The notes beneath the pieces are model-generated. The model searched no databases. It was not told where the DNA came from and worked only from the letters and a program-made list of their open reading frames with translations. Both the position numbers and the translations under genes were made by a program. This document shows positions 1-8,673 of a DNA stretch of 64,000 bases, piece by piece. Position 1 is the stretch's first letter. Each line of letters opens with the position of its first letter. The DNA is from Millisia brevis NBRC 105863 (GTDB taxonomy: Bacteria; Actinomycetota; Actinomycetes; Mycobacteriales; Mycobacteriaceae), in NCBI RefSeq assembly GCF_001552615.1, contig NZ_BCRN01000009.1:178230-242229 (forward strand). Direction: 5' to 3'.

Positions 1-773
1 TCGGCGACGCCCTGCTCGGCGGCGTAATCGCGCAGGTTCTGTTCCCACCAGCCGCCGCCGACGATGTCGAGGCGCAGGTCGGGGATATGCGGGCGCAGCG
101 CGACGAGCACGTCGATCGCGTCCTCGATCTGCTTGTGCGGCACCAGCCGCGACAGCACCCCGATCGTCGGGCCCGGCGCTCGCGTCTCGACGCCGCCGAC
201 CGGGATACCGACGGGGATCGGATCGACCCCGTTGCGGACCACCGCGATGCGCTCGGCGTCGACGCCGAGGCCGACCAATTCCTCCGCCGACGGCAACGAC
301 ACGGTCAGGTACTGGTTGCGCCGGTGGACCAGCGGCGACAGGGTCGACTCGATCCACCACCCGAACCGGCCCATCAGCCGCCCGGCAACGGGCCACTGCT
401 CGCGGTGGCCGTGGTGGACGAGCACGACCACGCGTTGGCCCAACAGCAGCCGCGCGAAGAAGGGGACGCCGTTCTGGGTGTCGATGATCGCGTCCGGCAG
501 CTCGCCCGCGAGCGGTCCGAAGCCGAGACGCCCGGCCGCGATCGCGGTCAACGCCCGCGGGTAGACCGACAGCCGCCCGCCGCCGCGGCTGATCCGGATG
601 CCGTCGCGATCCTCGTCCGCAGCCGCTCCCGGGTAGCCCGCCGTGCGCAGGGTGACATCGACGCCGCGCCGCGCCAGCTGGGTGCCGACCTGCTCGAGGT
701 AGCGCTCGCTGCCGCCGCCCTGCGGGTGACCGGTATCGCGCCAGCACAAGAGCAGCACGCGGCGCAGATGCAT
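1..773 (-). CDS. GT4-type glycosyltransferase, 3' end cut by window edge
   Basis: The reading frame is open to the left edge of the window, so only about 257 N-terminal residues are visible. It starts at the ATG whose complement is 771-773, preceded by a weak GGTGGTG ribosome site. The protein begins with a hydrophobic strand and the glycine-rich HPQGGGSERYLEQVG stretch typical of the N-terminal Rossmann domain of GT-B enzymes. VVRNGVDPIPVG and TIGVLSRLVPHKQIEDAI mark the interdomain region and the start of the nucleotide-sugar domain, as in GT4 enzymes. The donor and acceptor cannot be told from the sequence. A similar GT4 gene lies near pckA in mycobacteria, but no orthology is claimed. Confidence 0.8.
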   Translation of the reverse strand, partial: MHLRRVLLLCWRDTGHPQGGGSERYLEQVGTQLARRGVDVTLRTAGYPGAAADEDRDGIRISRGGGRLSVYPRALTAIAAGRLGFGPLAGELPDAIIDTQNGVPFFARLLLGQRVVVLVHHGHREQWPVAGRLMGRFGWWIESTLSPLVHRRNQYLTVSLPSAEELVGLGVDAERIAVVRNGVDPIPVGIPVGGVETRAPGPTIGVLSRLVPHKQIEDAIDVLVALRPHIPDLRLDIVGGGWWEQNLRDYAAEQGVA

Positions 774-917
774 GTCACCACCATTCGGACGAGGTCTTTC
801 GAGGGCATATCGCCACCGATCGGCCGCATATTTCACCCGGCCGCGCTCGCCACACTGTATAGCCTGCCCGTTTCGGCACCGAAAACCGCGCTCAGCGCGG
901 GTTGGGCTCCCCGATCG

Positions 918-3035
918 TCAGTGTTCGGGGAGGGCGACGAGGTTGCCGTCCTCGATGTCGAGGCGGACGCGTGAGCCGGGGGCGAGGTCTTCGGCGATGA
1001 TCAGGCGCGAGAGCCGGCGGTCGACCTCGCGGGAGATGGTGCGCCGCAACGGGCGGGCACCGAGTTCCGGTTGGTGACCGCGCTCCACCAGCCAGTCCAG
1101 CGCGGCCGGGGTGACGGTCAGGCCGATCCCGCGGGCGGCGAGGCGCTCGACGGTGTCGCTCAGGAGCAGCGCGGCGATATCGCGCAGCCGCGCCCGGTCG
1201 AGGGCGTGGAAGAGCACGGTCTCGTCGATCCGCCCGAGGAATTCCGGCCGGAAGTGTAGCCGTACCAGCCCGAGCAGCCGATCGCGGATCTCCTCGACGT
1301 CGCGCCCGGCGGCCGCGGCGGCCAGCAACTCTCCGGCCCCGATATTGCTGGTCATGATGATGACCGTGTTGCTGAAGTCGACGGTGCGACCGTGCGAGTC
1401 GGTCAACCGGCCCGCATCGAGGACCTGCAACAACGTCGCGGTGACGTCGGAATGTGCCTTTTCGATCTCGTCGAGCAGCAACACCGCGTAGGGGGTGCGG
1501 CGCACCGCCTCGGTCAGCTGCCCGGCATCCTCGTAGCCGACGTGTCCGGGCGGGGCACCGGTCAGCCGCAGGGCGCTGCCCTTGTCGGCGTACTCGCTCA
1601 TATCGAATCGCAGCAGCATGTCGGGGCTGTCGAAGAGGGTGTCGGCCAGGGCGCGGGCCAGTTCGGTCTTACCGACGCCGGTCGGCCCGAGGAATAGGAA
1701 CGACCCGATCGGCCGGTTCGGGTGAGTCAGCCCGGCCCGCCCGGCGCGCACCGCGTCGGCGACCGCCTCGACCGCGTCGTCCTGGCCGATGACCCGGCGG
1801 TGCAGGTGTACTTCGAGGTCGAGCAGCCGGCTGCGTTCGTCGCGGGTCATCTTGGCGACCGGGATGCCGGTGGCTCGGGCGACGGCATCGGCGATATCGG
1901 CGGCGGTGATCCGGCGAGGCCCGACCTCGCGCGTCACCTCCGCGGTGGCCTCCCCCAACTTCACCTCGGTCGCCTCGAGGTCGTCGGTCAGCTCGCGGGC
2001 TCGTTCGAATTCCTCGGCGGCGACGGCGGCATCGCGTTCGCGGGTCAGCCGCTCGACCTCGCGCGCGAGGTCCTCGGCGACCCGACCGTCGTTCGCCCGG
2101 CCCGCGCCGAGCCGCGCCTTCGCCCCGGCACGGTCGATCAGGTCGACCGCCTTGTCCGGCAGGAAACGGTCGGTCATATACCGCGCGGACAGCTCGACGG
2201 CGGCGATGAGCGCCTCGTCGTCGATGCGCACGTTGTGGTGGGTCTCGTAGCGCACCCGCAGGCCGCGCAGGATCTCGATGGCCACCACCGGGGTCGGCTC
2301 GGCCACCCGGATCGGTTCGAAGCGCCGCTCGAGGGCGGGGTCGGATTCGATGCGCTTGCGGTACTCGCCGGCGGTGGTGGCGCCCATCATGTGCAGTTCG
2401 CCGCGGGCGAGGGCGGGTTTGAGGATGTTTCCCGCGTCCATCGGCGCGCCCTGCGCCGAGCCGGCGCCGACCAGGTTGTGGATCTCGTCGACGAAGAGCA
2501 CCACCGGCGGCTCGGCGGCGGAGACCTCGCGGATGATCGCGGTCAGACGCTGCTCGAATTCGCCGCGGTATTTGGTGCCGGCGACCATTCCGGGGATGTC
2601 GAGGGCGACGACACGGGCGCCGCGCAAGGAATCGGGGACCTCGTCCGCGGCGATGCGTTGCGCGACCCCCTCGGCGATCGCGGTCTTGCCGACGCCGGGG
2701 TCCCCGATCAGCACCGGATTGTTCTTGGTGCGCCGGGCGAGGACCTCGAGGACCTGCTCGATCTCGGCGTCGCGGCCGATCACCGGGTCGAGTCCGCCGT
2801 GTTCGGCGTCGGCGGTCAGGTCCCGGCCGTACCGGTCGAGGCTCGGGGTGCGCGCGAAGGTCGGGCGTGGCCGGCGCGGGCCCTGTTGCCCGCTCCCGGT
2901 ACCGCGTGACGGCTGCTGCTGCAGGCCGCCGATCAGGGCGTTGCCCAGTTCGTCGAGCAGATATTGCACGACACCTTCGAGCCCACCGTTCGGGCCGGGG
3001 CGGTCGGAACCGGGTTGCTGGCGATCGTCGGGCAC
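918..3035 (-). CDS. Clp-family (ClpC/ClpB-like) double AAA+ ATPase lacking the Clp N-domain
   Basis: A hexameric protein unfoldase or disaggregase is predicted, about 705 residues. AAA module 1 has Walker A GDPGVGKT (residues 111-118) and Walker [13 protein letters not shown] short UVR-like helical insert ([19 protein letters not shown]) stands where ClpC has its M-domain. AAA module 2 has GPTGVGKT and [10 protein letters not shown], followed by the Clp C-terminal domain. The first ~85 residues are a Q/G/P-rich linker and not the two-repeat Clp N-domain, so adaptor binding must differ. I see no IGF/VGF ClpP-docking loop. The start is a GTG at 3035 because GAGGAGGGG lies directly upstream; the longer ATG frame would overlap the upstream gene. 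Confidence 0.85.
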   Translation of the reverse strand: MPDDRQQPGSDRPGPNGGLEGVVQYLLDELGNALIGGLQQQPSRGTGSGQQGPRRPRPTFARTPSLDRYGRDLTADAEHGGLDPVIGRDAEIEQVLEVLARRTKNNPVLIGDPGVGKTAIAEGVAQRIAADEVPDSLRGARVVALDIPGMVAGTKYRGEFEQRLTAIIREVSAAEPPVVLFVDEIHNLVGAGSAQGAPMDAGNILKPALARGELHMMGATTAGEYRKRIESDPALERRFEPIRVAEPTPVVAIEILRGLRVRYETHHNVRIDDEALIAAVELSARYMTDRFLPDKAVDLIDRAGAKARLGAGRANDGRVAEDLAREVERLTRERDAAVAAEEFERARELTDDLEATEVKLGEATAEVTREVGPRRITAADIADAVARATGIPVAKMTRDERSRLLDLEVHLHRRVIGQDDAVEAVADAVRAGRAGLTHPNRPIGSFLFLGPTGVGKTELARALADTLFDSPDMLLRFDMSEYADKGSALRLTGAPPGHVGYEDAGQLTEAVRRTPYAVLLLDEIEKAHSDVTATLLQVLDAGRLTDSHGRTVDFSNTVIIMTSNIGAGELLAAAAAGRDVEEIRDRLLGLVRLHFRPEFLGRIDETVLFHALDRARLRDIAALLLSDTVERLAARGIGLTVTPAALDWLVERGHQPELGARPLRRTISREVDRRLSRLIIAEDLAPGSRVRLDIEDGNLVALPEH

Positions 3036-3060
3036 GGCCCCTCCTCGGGTACGGGCGAAT

Positions 3061-3579
3061 CTACGTCCGATGATCCCCGGCGCCGACGATTCGCGCTCGT
3101 AACGATCCGTCATCGCGCATCCGCACCACCACGCCGGTGCGCCGCAGGTGCAGGCCGACCAGCAGGCAGGCGGCCAGCGCGACGATCTGGCCGCCGAGGC
3201 CGGTGACGCCGGCGCTCACCAGCGCCAGGGCCACCCCGGCGAAGACGCCGAGCAACAGCAGCGGCTCGCGGCGTCGGTAGGCGAACAGGATCGCCACCAG
3301 CGCCAGGACCAGCCCGACCCGGGCGGGACTGCCGTATCCGGCGACGACGTGCGCATAGGGTCCGACGGTCCAGCCGGGTGTCCACGACATCCCGCTGCAC
3401 TCGACGGTGCCGTCGGCCATCGACACGCAGAACCCCGGCGTGAACGAGCCCGGCACGTCGATCCCCACCCCGACGGCGCGCGACCACGGCAGCCCGAGGC
3501 TGATCAGCAGCAACGCCGCCGCGGCCACCAGCAACCCCGGCCCGATCGCCCGGCCGGTGTCGCGGAACCCGGAGGTCAC
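3061..3579 (-). CDS. small membrane protein with four predicted TM segments
   Basis: This is an unrecognised 172-residue protein. Hydrophobic segments lie near residues 13-32, 75-100, 103-120 and 125-145. A loop between the first two contains several cysteines ([17 protein letters not shown]) and is probably extracytoplasmic. Translation starts at a GTG one base after the upstream stop codon (TGA C GTG), so it is probably translationally coupled to the proline-rich membrane gene. Its stop lies 25 bases before the Clp ATPase start, so the three genes look like one operon. No function can be assigned. Confidence 0.75.
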   Translation of the reverse strand: MTSGFRDTGRAIGPGLLVAAAALLLISLGLPWSRAVGVGIDVPGSFTPGFCVSMADGTVECSGMSWTPGWTVGPYAHVVAGYGSPARVGLVLALVAILFAYRRREPLLLLGVFAGVALALVSAGVTGLGGQIVALAACLLVGLHLRRTGVVVRMRDDGSLRARIVGAGDHRT

Positions 3580-3580
3580 G

Positions 3581-4360
3581 TCAGACCCGGCGCGGCGTCA
3601 GCCACAACGACGTCGCCGCGGCGCCGACCCCGAGGGTCTGCAGGAATCCGCCGTTGGAGGTGATCTCGGGGAGCACGATCAGCACCCAGTAGACCAACAG
3701 CGCGCCGGTGCACAGAGCCGCGACCGTCCAGGCCTGACTCGGTGAGGAGGTCGCGCTCTTGGTGATCGACGACAGCTGGCCGATCGCGGCGACGGCCGCG
3801 AAGACCGCCCAGAGCAGGTAGCGACTCCACCCGGTCTCGCCGCCCTCGGGCCAGCTCAACCCGATCAGCACCAGGATCGGGCAGGCGATCTGGGCGGCGC
3901 GCCGCAGCCCGTCCGGGGTGTACCGGTCGGCGAGCGATCCGCCGGGCGGCGTCCCGGCAAAGCCGACTCCGGGCGCACCCGGCGGCGGGCCGCCCGGTGG
4001 TGGAGCGGCCGGCTGGACCCGACCGTGGCCGGGTACGTAGCCGGGCGCCGGCACGGAACCCGGTTGACCCATTCCCGGTTGGCCCATTCCGGGTTGACCC
4101 ATCCCCTGCCTGCCCATGCCCGGCTGGTCGGTACCGGGCGAGGCCGTACCGGGCGGGACGGTCGGCTGCGGTGGGAAGCCCGGTCCCGACGGCGGGACGC
4201 CGGGACCCTGCTGCGGGAACCCTGGCGCGGGTGGCATATCGAAACCCGACCACGACTCCGGTCCCGGACCACCGGGCCCGTCGGCCCCCGGCTGTGCGCC
4301 CGGGCCGGGTTGCCCCGATGCGGGTTCTCGTCGGGCGCCTCCCGACCACGGCGTGCTCAT
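3581..4360 (-). CDS. proline/glycine-rich N-terminus plus membrane domain, unknown function
   Basis: About 259 residues. The first ~130 are disordered and Pro/Gly rich, with a run of PGMGQ pentapeptides. The C-terminal half carries about four hydrophobic segments (near CPILVLIGLSW, YLLWAVFAAVAAIG, AALCTGALLVYWVLIVL). I took the ATG at 4360 (MSTPWSGG) because a longer frame would run back over the transporter gene that ends at 4371. The architecture, a Pro-rich cytoplasmic tail on a small membrane domain, recurs in actinobacterial envelope genes, but no function follows from it. It is coupled to the downstream four-TM gene. Confidence 0.7.
   Translation of the reverse strand: MSTPWSGGARREPASGQPGPGAQPGADGPGGPGPESWSGFDMPPAPGFPQQGPGVPPSGPGFPPQPTVPPGTASPGTDQPGMGRQGMGQPGMGQPGMGQPGSVPAPGYVPGHGRVQPAAPPPGGPPPGAPGVGFAGTPPGGSLADRYTPDGLRRAAQIACPILVLIGLSWPEGGETGWSRYLLWAVFAAVAAIGQLSSITKSATSSPSQAWTVAALCTGALLVYWVLIVLPEITSNGGFLQTLGVGAAATSLWLTPRRV
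4060..4132. repeat. 15-bp tandem repeat coding for PGMGQ units
   Basis: Four to five imperfect copies of a 15-bp unit similar to ggttgacccattccc lie in tandem and keep frame. They encode the PGMGQ repeats of the disordered N-terminal tail of the membrane protein on the minus strand. Copy number is likely to vary between strains. Confidence 0.7.
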
Positions 4361-4370
4361 ACGCAGGTGT

Positions 4371-5387
4371 TTAGCAGGTCGACCCACCAACAGGGGTGAA
4401 GCGAGCGGAGCCGACCGGCGTGTCCGCTTCTGCTGTGGTGCGGTCGACAACCGGCGACGGGTCGCCTTCGGATCGCTCCCCATCGGCGTCCTGTCGCTCA
4501 CCGCGCTCGGCATCGACGGCGGCCCGCGGGGTGCGTGCGGCCCACAGCACCCCGACCACGACGATCACCCCGCCGACGAACTCCAACGGCGTCGGCCGCT
4601 GTCCGAGCGCCACCCAGGCCGCCCCGATCCCGGTGATCGGCACCAACATCGAGAACGGCGCGACGACGCTCGCCGGGTAGCGGGCCATCAACCACACCCA
4701 GATCCCGGACCCGACGATGGTGCCGAGCACGATTGTGTAGGCCAACCCGATCCACGCGGGCAGCGCGCCGATCGACCACGATCCGATCATCGCGTCGCGG
4801 ATCCGCTCCGGCCCCTCGACCAGCAACGACAGCGCGAACATCGGCAGCGGCGGGACCACCGACATCCACAGGGTCAGCTGCATCGGGTTCGGCGCCTTCG
4901 CCTGCCGGCTGGCCAGATTGCCCAGCGCCCATCCGAAACCGCCCAGGATCACCAGCGCGAACGGCCACCAGGCCCCCGCCCCGGCCCGCGCGACGCCGAC
5001 CACCCCGAGTCCGAAGACCGCCGCGGCGACGCCGACCATCGTGCGACCGGAGAGCCGCTCGCGCAGCAGGACCGCCCCGAGGATCACGGTGAACGGCGCC
5101 GACGACTGCAGCACCAACGACGCGAGCCCGGCCGGGAAGCCGGCCGCCATCCCCAGGTAGAGCCCGATGAACTGCAGGGTGCCGAAGCCGAGCCCGTAGC
5201 CGATCAGCCATCGGGCGGGCACCTGCGGGCGCGGGACGAGCAGCACGGTCGGGATCGCGATGATCAGGAAGCGCAACCCGACCAGGAACAACGGCGGGAA
5301 CTGCTCGAGGGAGGCGTGGATCGCCAGGAAGTTGATCCCCCACAGGGTCGCAACCAGGACGGCGAGGCAGGCATGTTGGCGGGTCAC
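4371..5387 (-). CDS. EamA/DMT-superfamily transporter
   Basis: About 338 residues with ten hydrophobic helices arranged as two EamA repeats. The N-terminal motif LWGINFLAIHASLEQFPP and the conserved FTVILGAVLLRERLSGRT at the end of repeat 1 are typical of the family, which exports amino acids and other small metabolites. The last ~50 residues are hydrophilic and acidic and lie beyond the usual end of the fold. The gene is divergent from a LysR regulator across 72 bases, a common arrangement for a regulator controlling an exporter. The substrate is unknown. Confidence 0.9.
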   Translation of the reverse strand: MTRQHACLAVLVATLWGINFLAIHASLEQFPPLFLVGLRFLIIAIPTVLLVPRPQVPARWLIGYGLGFGTLQFIGLYLGMAAGFPAGLASLVLQSSAPFTVILGAVLLRERLSGRTMVGVAAAVFGLGVVGVARAGAGAWWPFALVILGGFGWALGNLASRQAKAPNPMQLTLWMSVVPPLPMFALSLLVEGPERIRDAMIGSWSIGALPAWIGLAYTIVLGTIVGSGIWVWLMARYPASVVAPFSMLVPITGIGAAWVALGQRPTPLEFVGGVIVVVGVLWAARTPRAAVDAERGERQDADGERSEGDPSPVVDRTTAEADTPVGSARFTPVGGSTC

Positions 5388-5409
5388 GACACCGATCCTT
5401 CGCCCCGCT

Positions 5410-5460
5410 ATTCATCAGGTCCAGCGAATCTTTATGAATCCAATATGTAGCCTTCCTACA
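5410..5460. promoter_or_regulatory. divergent EamA/LysR control region with two dyads
   Basis: Two inverted repeats sit between the divergent starts: ATTCAT (5410-5415) with ATGAAT (5434-5439), and TGTAGccttcCTACA (5446-5460), whose right arm touches the lysR start codon. They resemble autoregulatory LysR sites, but neither is proven. Confidence 0.45.
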
Positions 5461-6425
5461 TGGATGTGCGTCATCTGGAGCTCTTGCGCGAGTTGTCGGT
5501 GCGCGGCACGCTCGCCGCGGTGGCCGCCGCCACCCACCGCACCCCGTCGGCGTTGTCCCAACAGTTGCGGACCGCGGAGCGCGACTTCGGGGTCGCGCTG
5601 ATCGAGCCGCACGGCCGCGGGGTCCGCCTCACCGCCGCCGGCCGGCTGCTGGCCGACAGCGCGGACGAGGTCTGCGCGGCGATGGCGACCGTGCGAGCGC
5701 GCCTCGACGCGGCGACCGGGGCCCCGCGCGGACTGGTCACCATCGGCACCCTGCCGAGCGCCGGTGAAGCCCTGCTGCCCGAGCTGGTGACCGCGACGAT
5801 GGGCAGCGGCATCACCCTGGACATCGAGGACTTCGATCTCGCGGAGGCCGACTACGCCACGCGCACCCTCGACGCGGATGTGGTGATCGCGCACAGCCTG
5901 ACCGGCGACGTCCCGGCCGGCGCGCACGACCTGATCACCCGCGTCCTCGCCCGCGAACCGATCGATGTCGCCCTGCCCGCCGACCATCCGTTGACCGCGA
6001 AGGCCCGGCTGCGACCCACCGATCTGGTGACGTCGCGGTGGATCGGGGTACCGACGGGCTATCCCTTCGACGACATCCTGATCGCGGTCGAACGTCTCAC
6101 CGGCACCCCGCTCGACCGGCGGGTCCGCCTGCGCGACAACCGGCTGGCCGAGTCGCTGGTCGCCACCGGCGCGGGCCTGGCCCTGTTGCCGCGCTTCACC
6201 ACCCGCGAGCGGCCGGGCATGGTGATCCGTCCATTGGACGGTGTCCGATCGGCGCGCAGCATCGTGGCACTGAGCCGACCCGACCGGTACGCGCGGTTCG
6301 CGGTGCGCACCGTCGTCGACATGCTCGAGCGGATCGGCCGACGCCGGTCGGACGATCACCGACCGCCGGGCGGCCACAACCGGCCGGCCACCGACCGGGA
6401 TCAGGATTTCGGGCCGATTCGATGA
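5460..6425 (+). CDS. LysR-family transcriptional regulator
   Basis: About 321 residues. A winged helix-turn-helix covers residues ~1-60 (MDVRHLELLRELSVRGTLA, then TPSALSQQLRTAERDFG as the recognition helix). It is followed by the linker helix and a two-lobed substrate-binding domain starting near GLVTIGTLPSAGEALLPEL. It faces the EamA transporter gene and is the obvious candidate regulator of it and of itself. The last ~25 residues (rich in R, P and D) extend past the family's usual end. The effector is unknown. Confidence 0.92.
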   Translation: MDVRHLELLRELSVRGTLAAVAAATHRTPSALSQQLRTAERDFGVALIEPHGRGVRLTAAGRLLADSADEVCAAMATVRARLDAATGAPRGLVTIGTLPSAGEALLPELVTATMGSGITLDIEDFDLAEADYATRTLDADVVIAHSLTGDVPAGAHDLITRVLAREPIDVALPADHPLTAKARLRPTDLVTSRWIGVPTGYPFDDILIAVERLTGTPLDRRVRLRDNRLAESLVATGAGLALLPRFTTRERPGMVIRPLDGVRSARSIVALSRPDRYARFAVRTVVDMLERIGRRRSDDHRPPGGHNRPATDRDQDFGPIR

Positions 6426-6636
6426 CCATCAGCCCGTAATACGAGTTACCTACAACATGACTGCCCATATATTTCATGGATCCCGGACAACCGGACCGCA
6501 CAAGAGAACTCAGCCTTATCACAGTTGAGGCCGAACCGATCCGATGAGACAAACTTCGCTAAGGTGAACGCCACACCCCGGGTCGGGTGTATCCGTTTCG
6601 GGAGGTCGGGCCCGAGCCCGGACCTGCCGGGGTGCC
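6426..6636. other. intergenic leader of the exopolysaccharide operon
   Basis: These 211 bases carry no convincing gene. They must hold the promoter of the five-gene polysaccharide locus. The TAAGGT near 6559 could be a -10 element but has no clear -35 partner. A GC-rich stretch capable of folding lies at 6590-6635 just before the start. I recognise no riboswitch. Confidence 0.4.
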
Positions 6637-8673
6637 ATGGACATGGCCTCGACCCGGAAGCGATCCATGACGACGACCCGCAGAATGGGAACGACCGCTC
6701 TGACGGCGATCCTGGCCGCCGCCACGGTGATCGGGCTGCCGCCGGCCGCCCTGGCGGTGCCGGGAGACCCTCCGCCACCGCTGTTCCTCGACGAGGTCGG
6801 GTCGGCGCGCACCCTGTCCTTTCCGGGGGCGACCGGCGAGATGAGCCTGTCCCTGCCGATCCCCGGCGACCTCGTACCCGTCGCGCTGCGAGGCGTCACC
6901 GAGTCACCGGCCTTCGTCGGCGGCGGCACCATCGACGTCGTACAGGGTGACCGCATCCTGTCCCGCACCCCGATCGATCCGGCACCGAACGCGCCGATCG
7001 AGTTACCCCTGAACGGTATCGAGACCGAAGGCGCCGCCGCCGACCTGCGCATCCTCACCCGCCTGAACGTCGACAACACCTGTGTGATCAATCCGGACAA
7101 CGCCTTTCGCATCATCGACACCCAAGTGGAGTACGCGGGGCGCGAAGCGATCCCACAGACCGTCGCGGACTTCCTGCCGCCGGTCCTGCGTCAGCTGACC
7201 CTCTACATCCCCGACGACGTGCGACAGGAGGAGGGCGCCGCCGCGGTCTCGCTGGCCGCCGCGATCACCGCCCACTACGGCTCGGCCCACCCGCGGATCG
7301 TCACCGCGAGCCTGCCGCGCGCCTCGATGACCCCACCGACGGCGCCCGGCCCGCTCGAACGGCAGATCGTCATCAGCACCGATCGTCCGGCCGGGCTCGG
7401 TATCGGTCCGGGGCCCGAGGGCAGCACGTTCCTGACGATCGGCGGTGCGGCCGATCAACTCGCGACGCAGAGCACCCTGTTGGTCTCCGACCTCGCCCAG
7501 ATCGCGGTGGCCTCGGCGGCGGTCGCCGGGCCGCAACCGGCCGTGGCCCAACTGGCGCCGACCGTACGGACCCTCTCGGACATCGGGGTGGGCGATACGA
7601 CGGTGGTGTCGACCGGGTGGCCGGAGATCACCATCGGTATCGATCAGACGCGGTTGGGCCGCCCGGCGACCGGCGTGCGCGTCGAGTTGGCGGGTTCCTA
7701 TACCCCGACCGGCTCGGGGGTGATCGCGGTGCGCGCGGGCGAACGGACGATCGCGACGATCCCCACCGACGACTCGGGCAGCTTCGACACCTTCGTCGAC
7801 ATTCCCGACGACGTGCTGCGCCGGTACACCGGTGTGACCGTCACCCTGGAGAACGCCGAGGCGCCCGCCGGCTGTCTCGACGGCCCCCGCAGCTCCCTGT
7901 CGCTGAGTTCGGCCGGCGAGATCGTCTCCACCACAGCCGATCCCCCGCCGGCCGGCTTCGTGTCGCTCCCGCAGGCGCTGTTGCCGTGGACCCAACTCGC
8001 CTGGACGACGGGCGATGTCGCCGATGTCGCCCGCGCGGTTTCGATCGTCACGGCGCTGCAACAGCTGTCGGCGATGCCGCTCGACATCTCGGTGGTCGAC
8101 ATGGCCACCGCGGCGAGTTCGGCGCTACCGGCGATCCTGATCGCCGCGGACGGTACCGGGCTGCCCGATCCGGCGCTGCCGGTCACCTCCGACGGCAGCA
8201 CGATCACGGTGCGCGCGAGCGACGGCTCGGACCAGCAACTCTCGCTGACCCCGCAATTGTCGTACGGGGCCCTGCAGGTGATCCGCGACGGGGACCGCAC
8301 GCTGCTGATCGCCGACTCGACCGGCAGCCCCGGCGATCTCGATCAGCTGCTGGCCCGGATGAGCGCCGATGGGCTGTGGTCGTCCGCCGACGGCGAGGCG
8401 GTCCTGCAGGTCGCCGGGCGCGAGCCGGTGGTGGTCGACGTCGATGTCGACGCCGCGGAGATCGCAATGACCGAGGAGTCGTCGACCGGGATCGGGCCGA
8501 TCGTCGTCGGCGCTCTGGCGGCCGCAGGCCTGCTTCTCGTCGCCGCGCTGCTGTTCCTGCGCCGGCGACGACGCCCCACCGCCGACGCGACCCCCGCCAC
8601 CGGCACTGGCACCGCCAGCAACACCACGGACACCGACACGACCGGCACCGACGAGACCACCACCGGGCCATGA
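6637..8673 (+). CDS. BcsB-like exported, membrane-anchored polysaccharide synthase partner
   Basis: About 678 residues: an N-terminal signal peptide (RRMGTTALTAILAAATVIG, cleavage after PAALA), a ~600-residue mainly beta extracytoplasmic region, one TM helix (IVVGALAAAGLLLVAALLFL) and a short Thr-rich tail. This order is that of BcsB, which couples to the catalytic subunit and guides the nascent chain. The match is by architecture and context. Starts at 6637, 6643 and 6667 are possible; the last has a GGAAG site at good spacing. The stop overlaps the next ATG (ATGA). A cellulose-like beta-glucan is likely, but the polymer is not determined. Confidence 0.7.
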   Translation: MDMASTRKRSMTTTRRMGTTALTAILAAATVIGLPPAALAVPGDPPPPLFLDEVGSARTLSFPGATGEMSLSLPIPGDLVPVALRGVTESPAFVGGGTIDVVQGDRILSRTPIDPAPNAPIELPLNGIETEGAAADLRILTRLNVDNTCVINPDNAFRIIDTQVEYAGREAIPQTVADFLPPVLRQLTLYIPDDVRQEEGAAAVSLAAAITAHYGSAHPRIVTASLPRASMTPPTAPGPLERQIVISTDRPAGLGIGPGPEGSTFLTIGGAADQLATQSTLLVSDLAQIAVASAAVAGPQPAVAQLAPTVRTLSDIGVGDTTVVSTGWPEITIGIDQTRLGRPATGVRVELAGSYTPTGSGVIAVRAGERTIATIPTDDSGSFDTFVDIPDDVLRRYTGVTVTLENAEAPAGCLDGPRSSLSLSSAGEIVSTTADPPPAGFVSLPQALLPWTQLAWTTGDVADVARAVSIVTALQQLSAMPLDISVVDMATAASSALPAILIAADGTGLPDPALPVTSDGSTITVRASDGSDQQLSLTPQLSYGALQVIRDGDRTLLIADSTGSPGDLDQLLARMSADGLWSSADGEAVLQVAGREPVVVDVDVDAAEIAMTEESSTGIGPIVVGALAAAGLLLVAALLFLRRRRRPTADATPATGTGTASNTTDTDTTGTDETTTGP

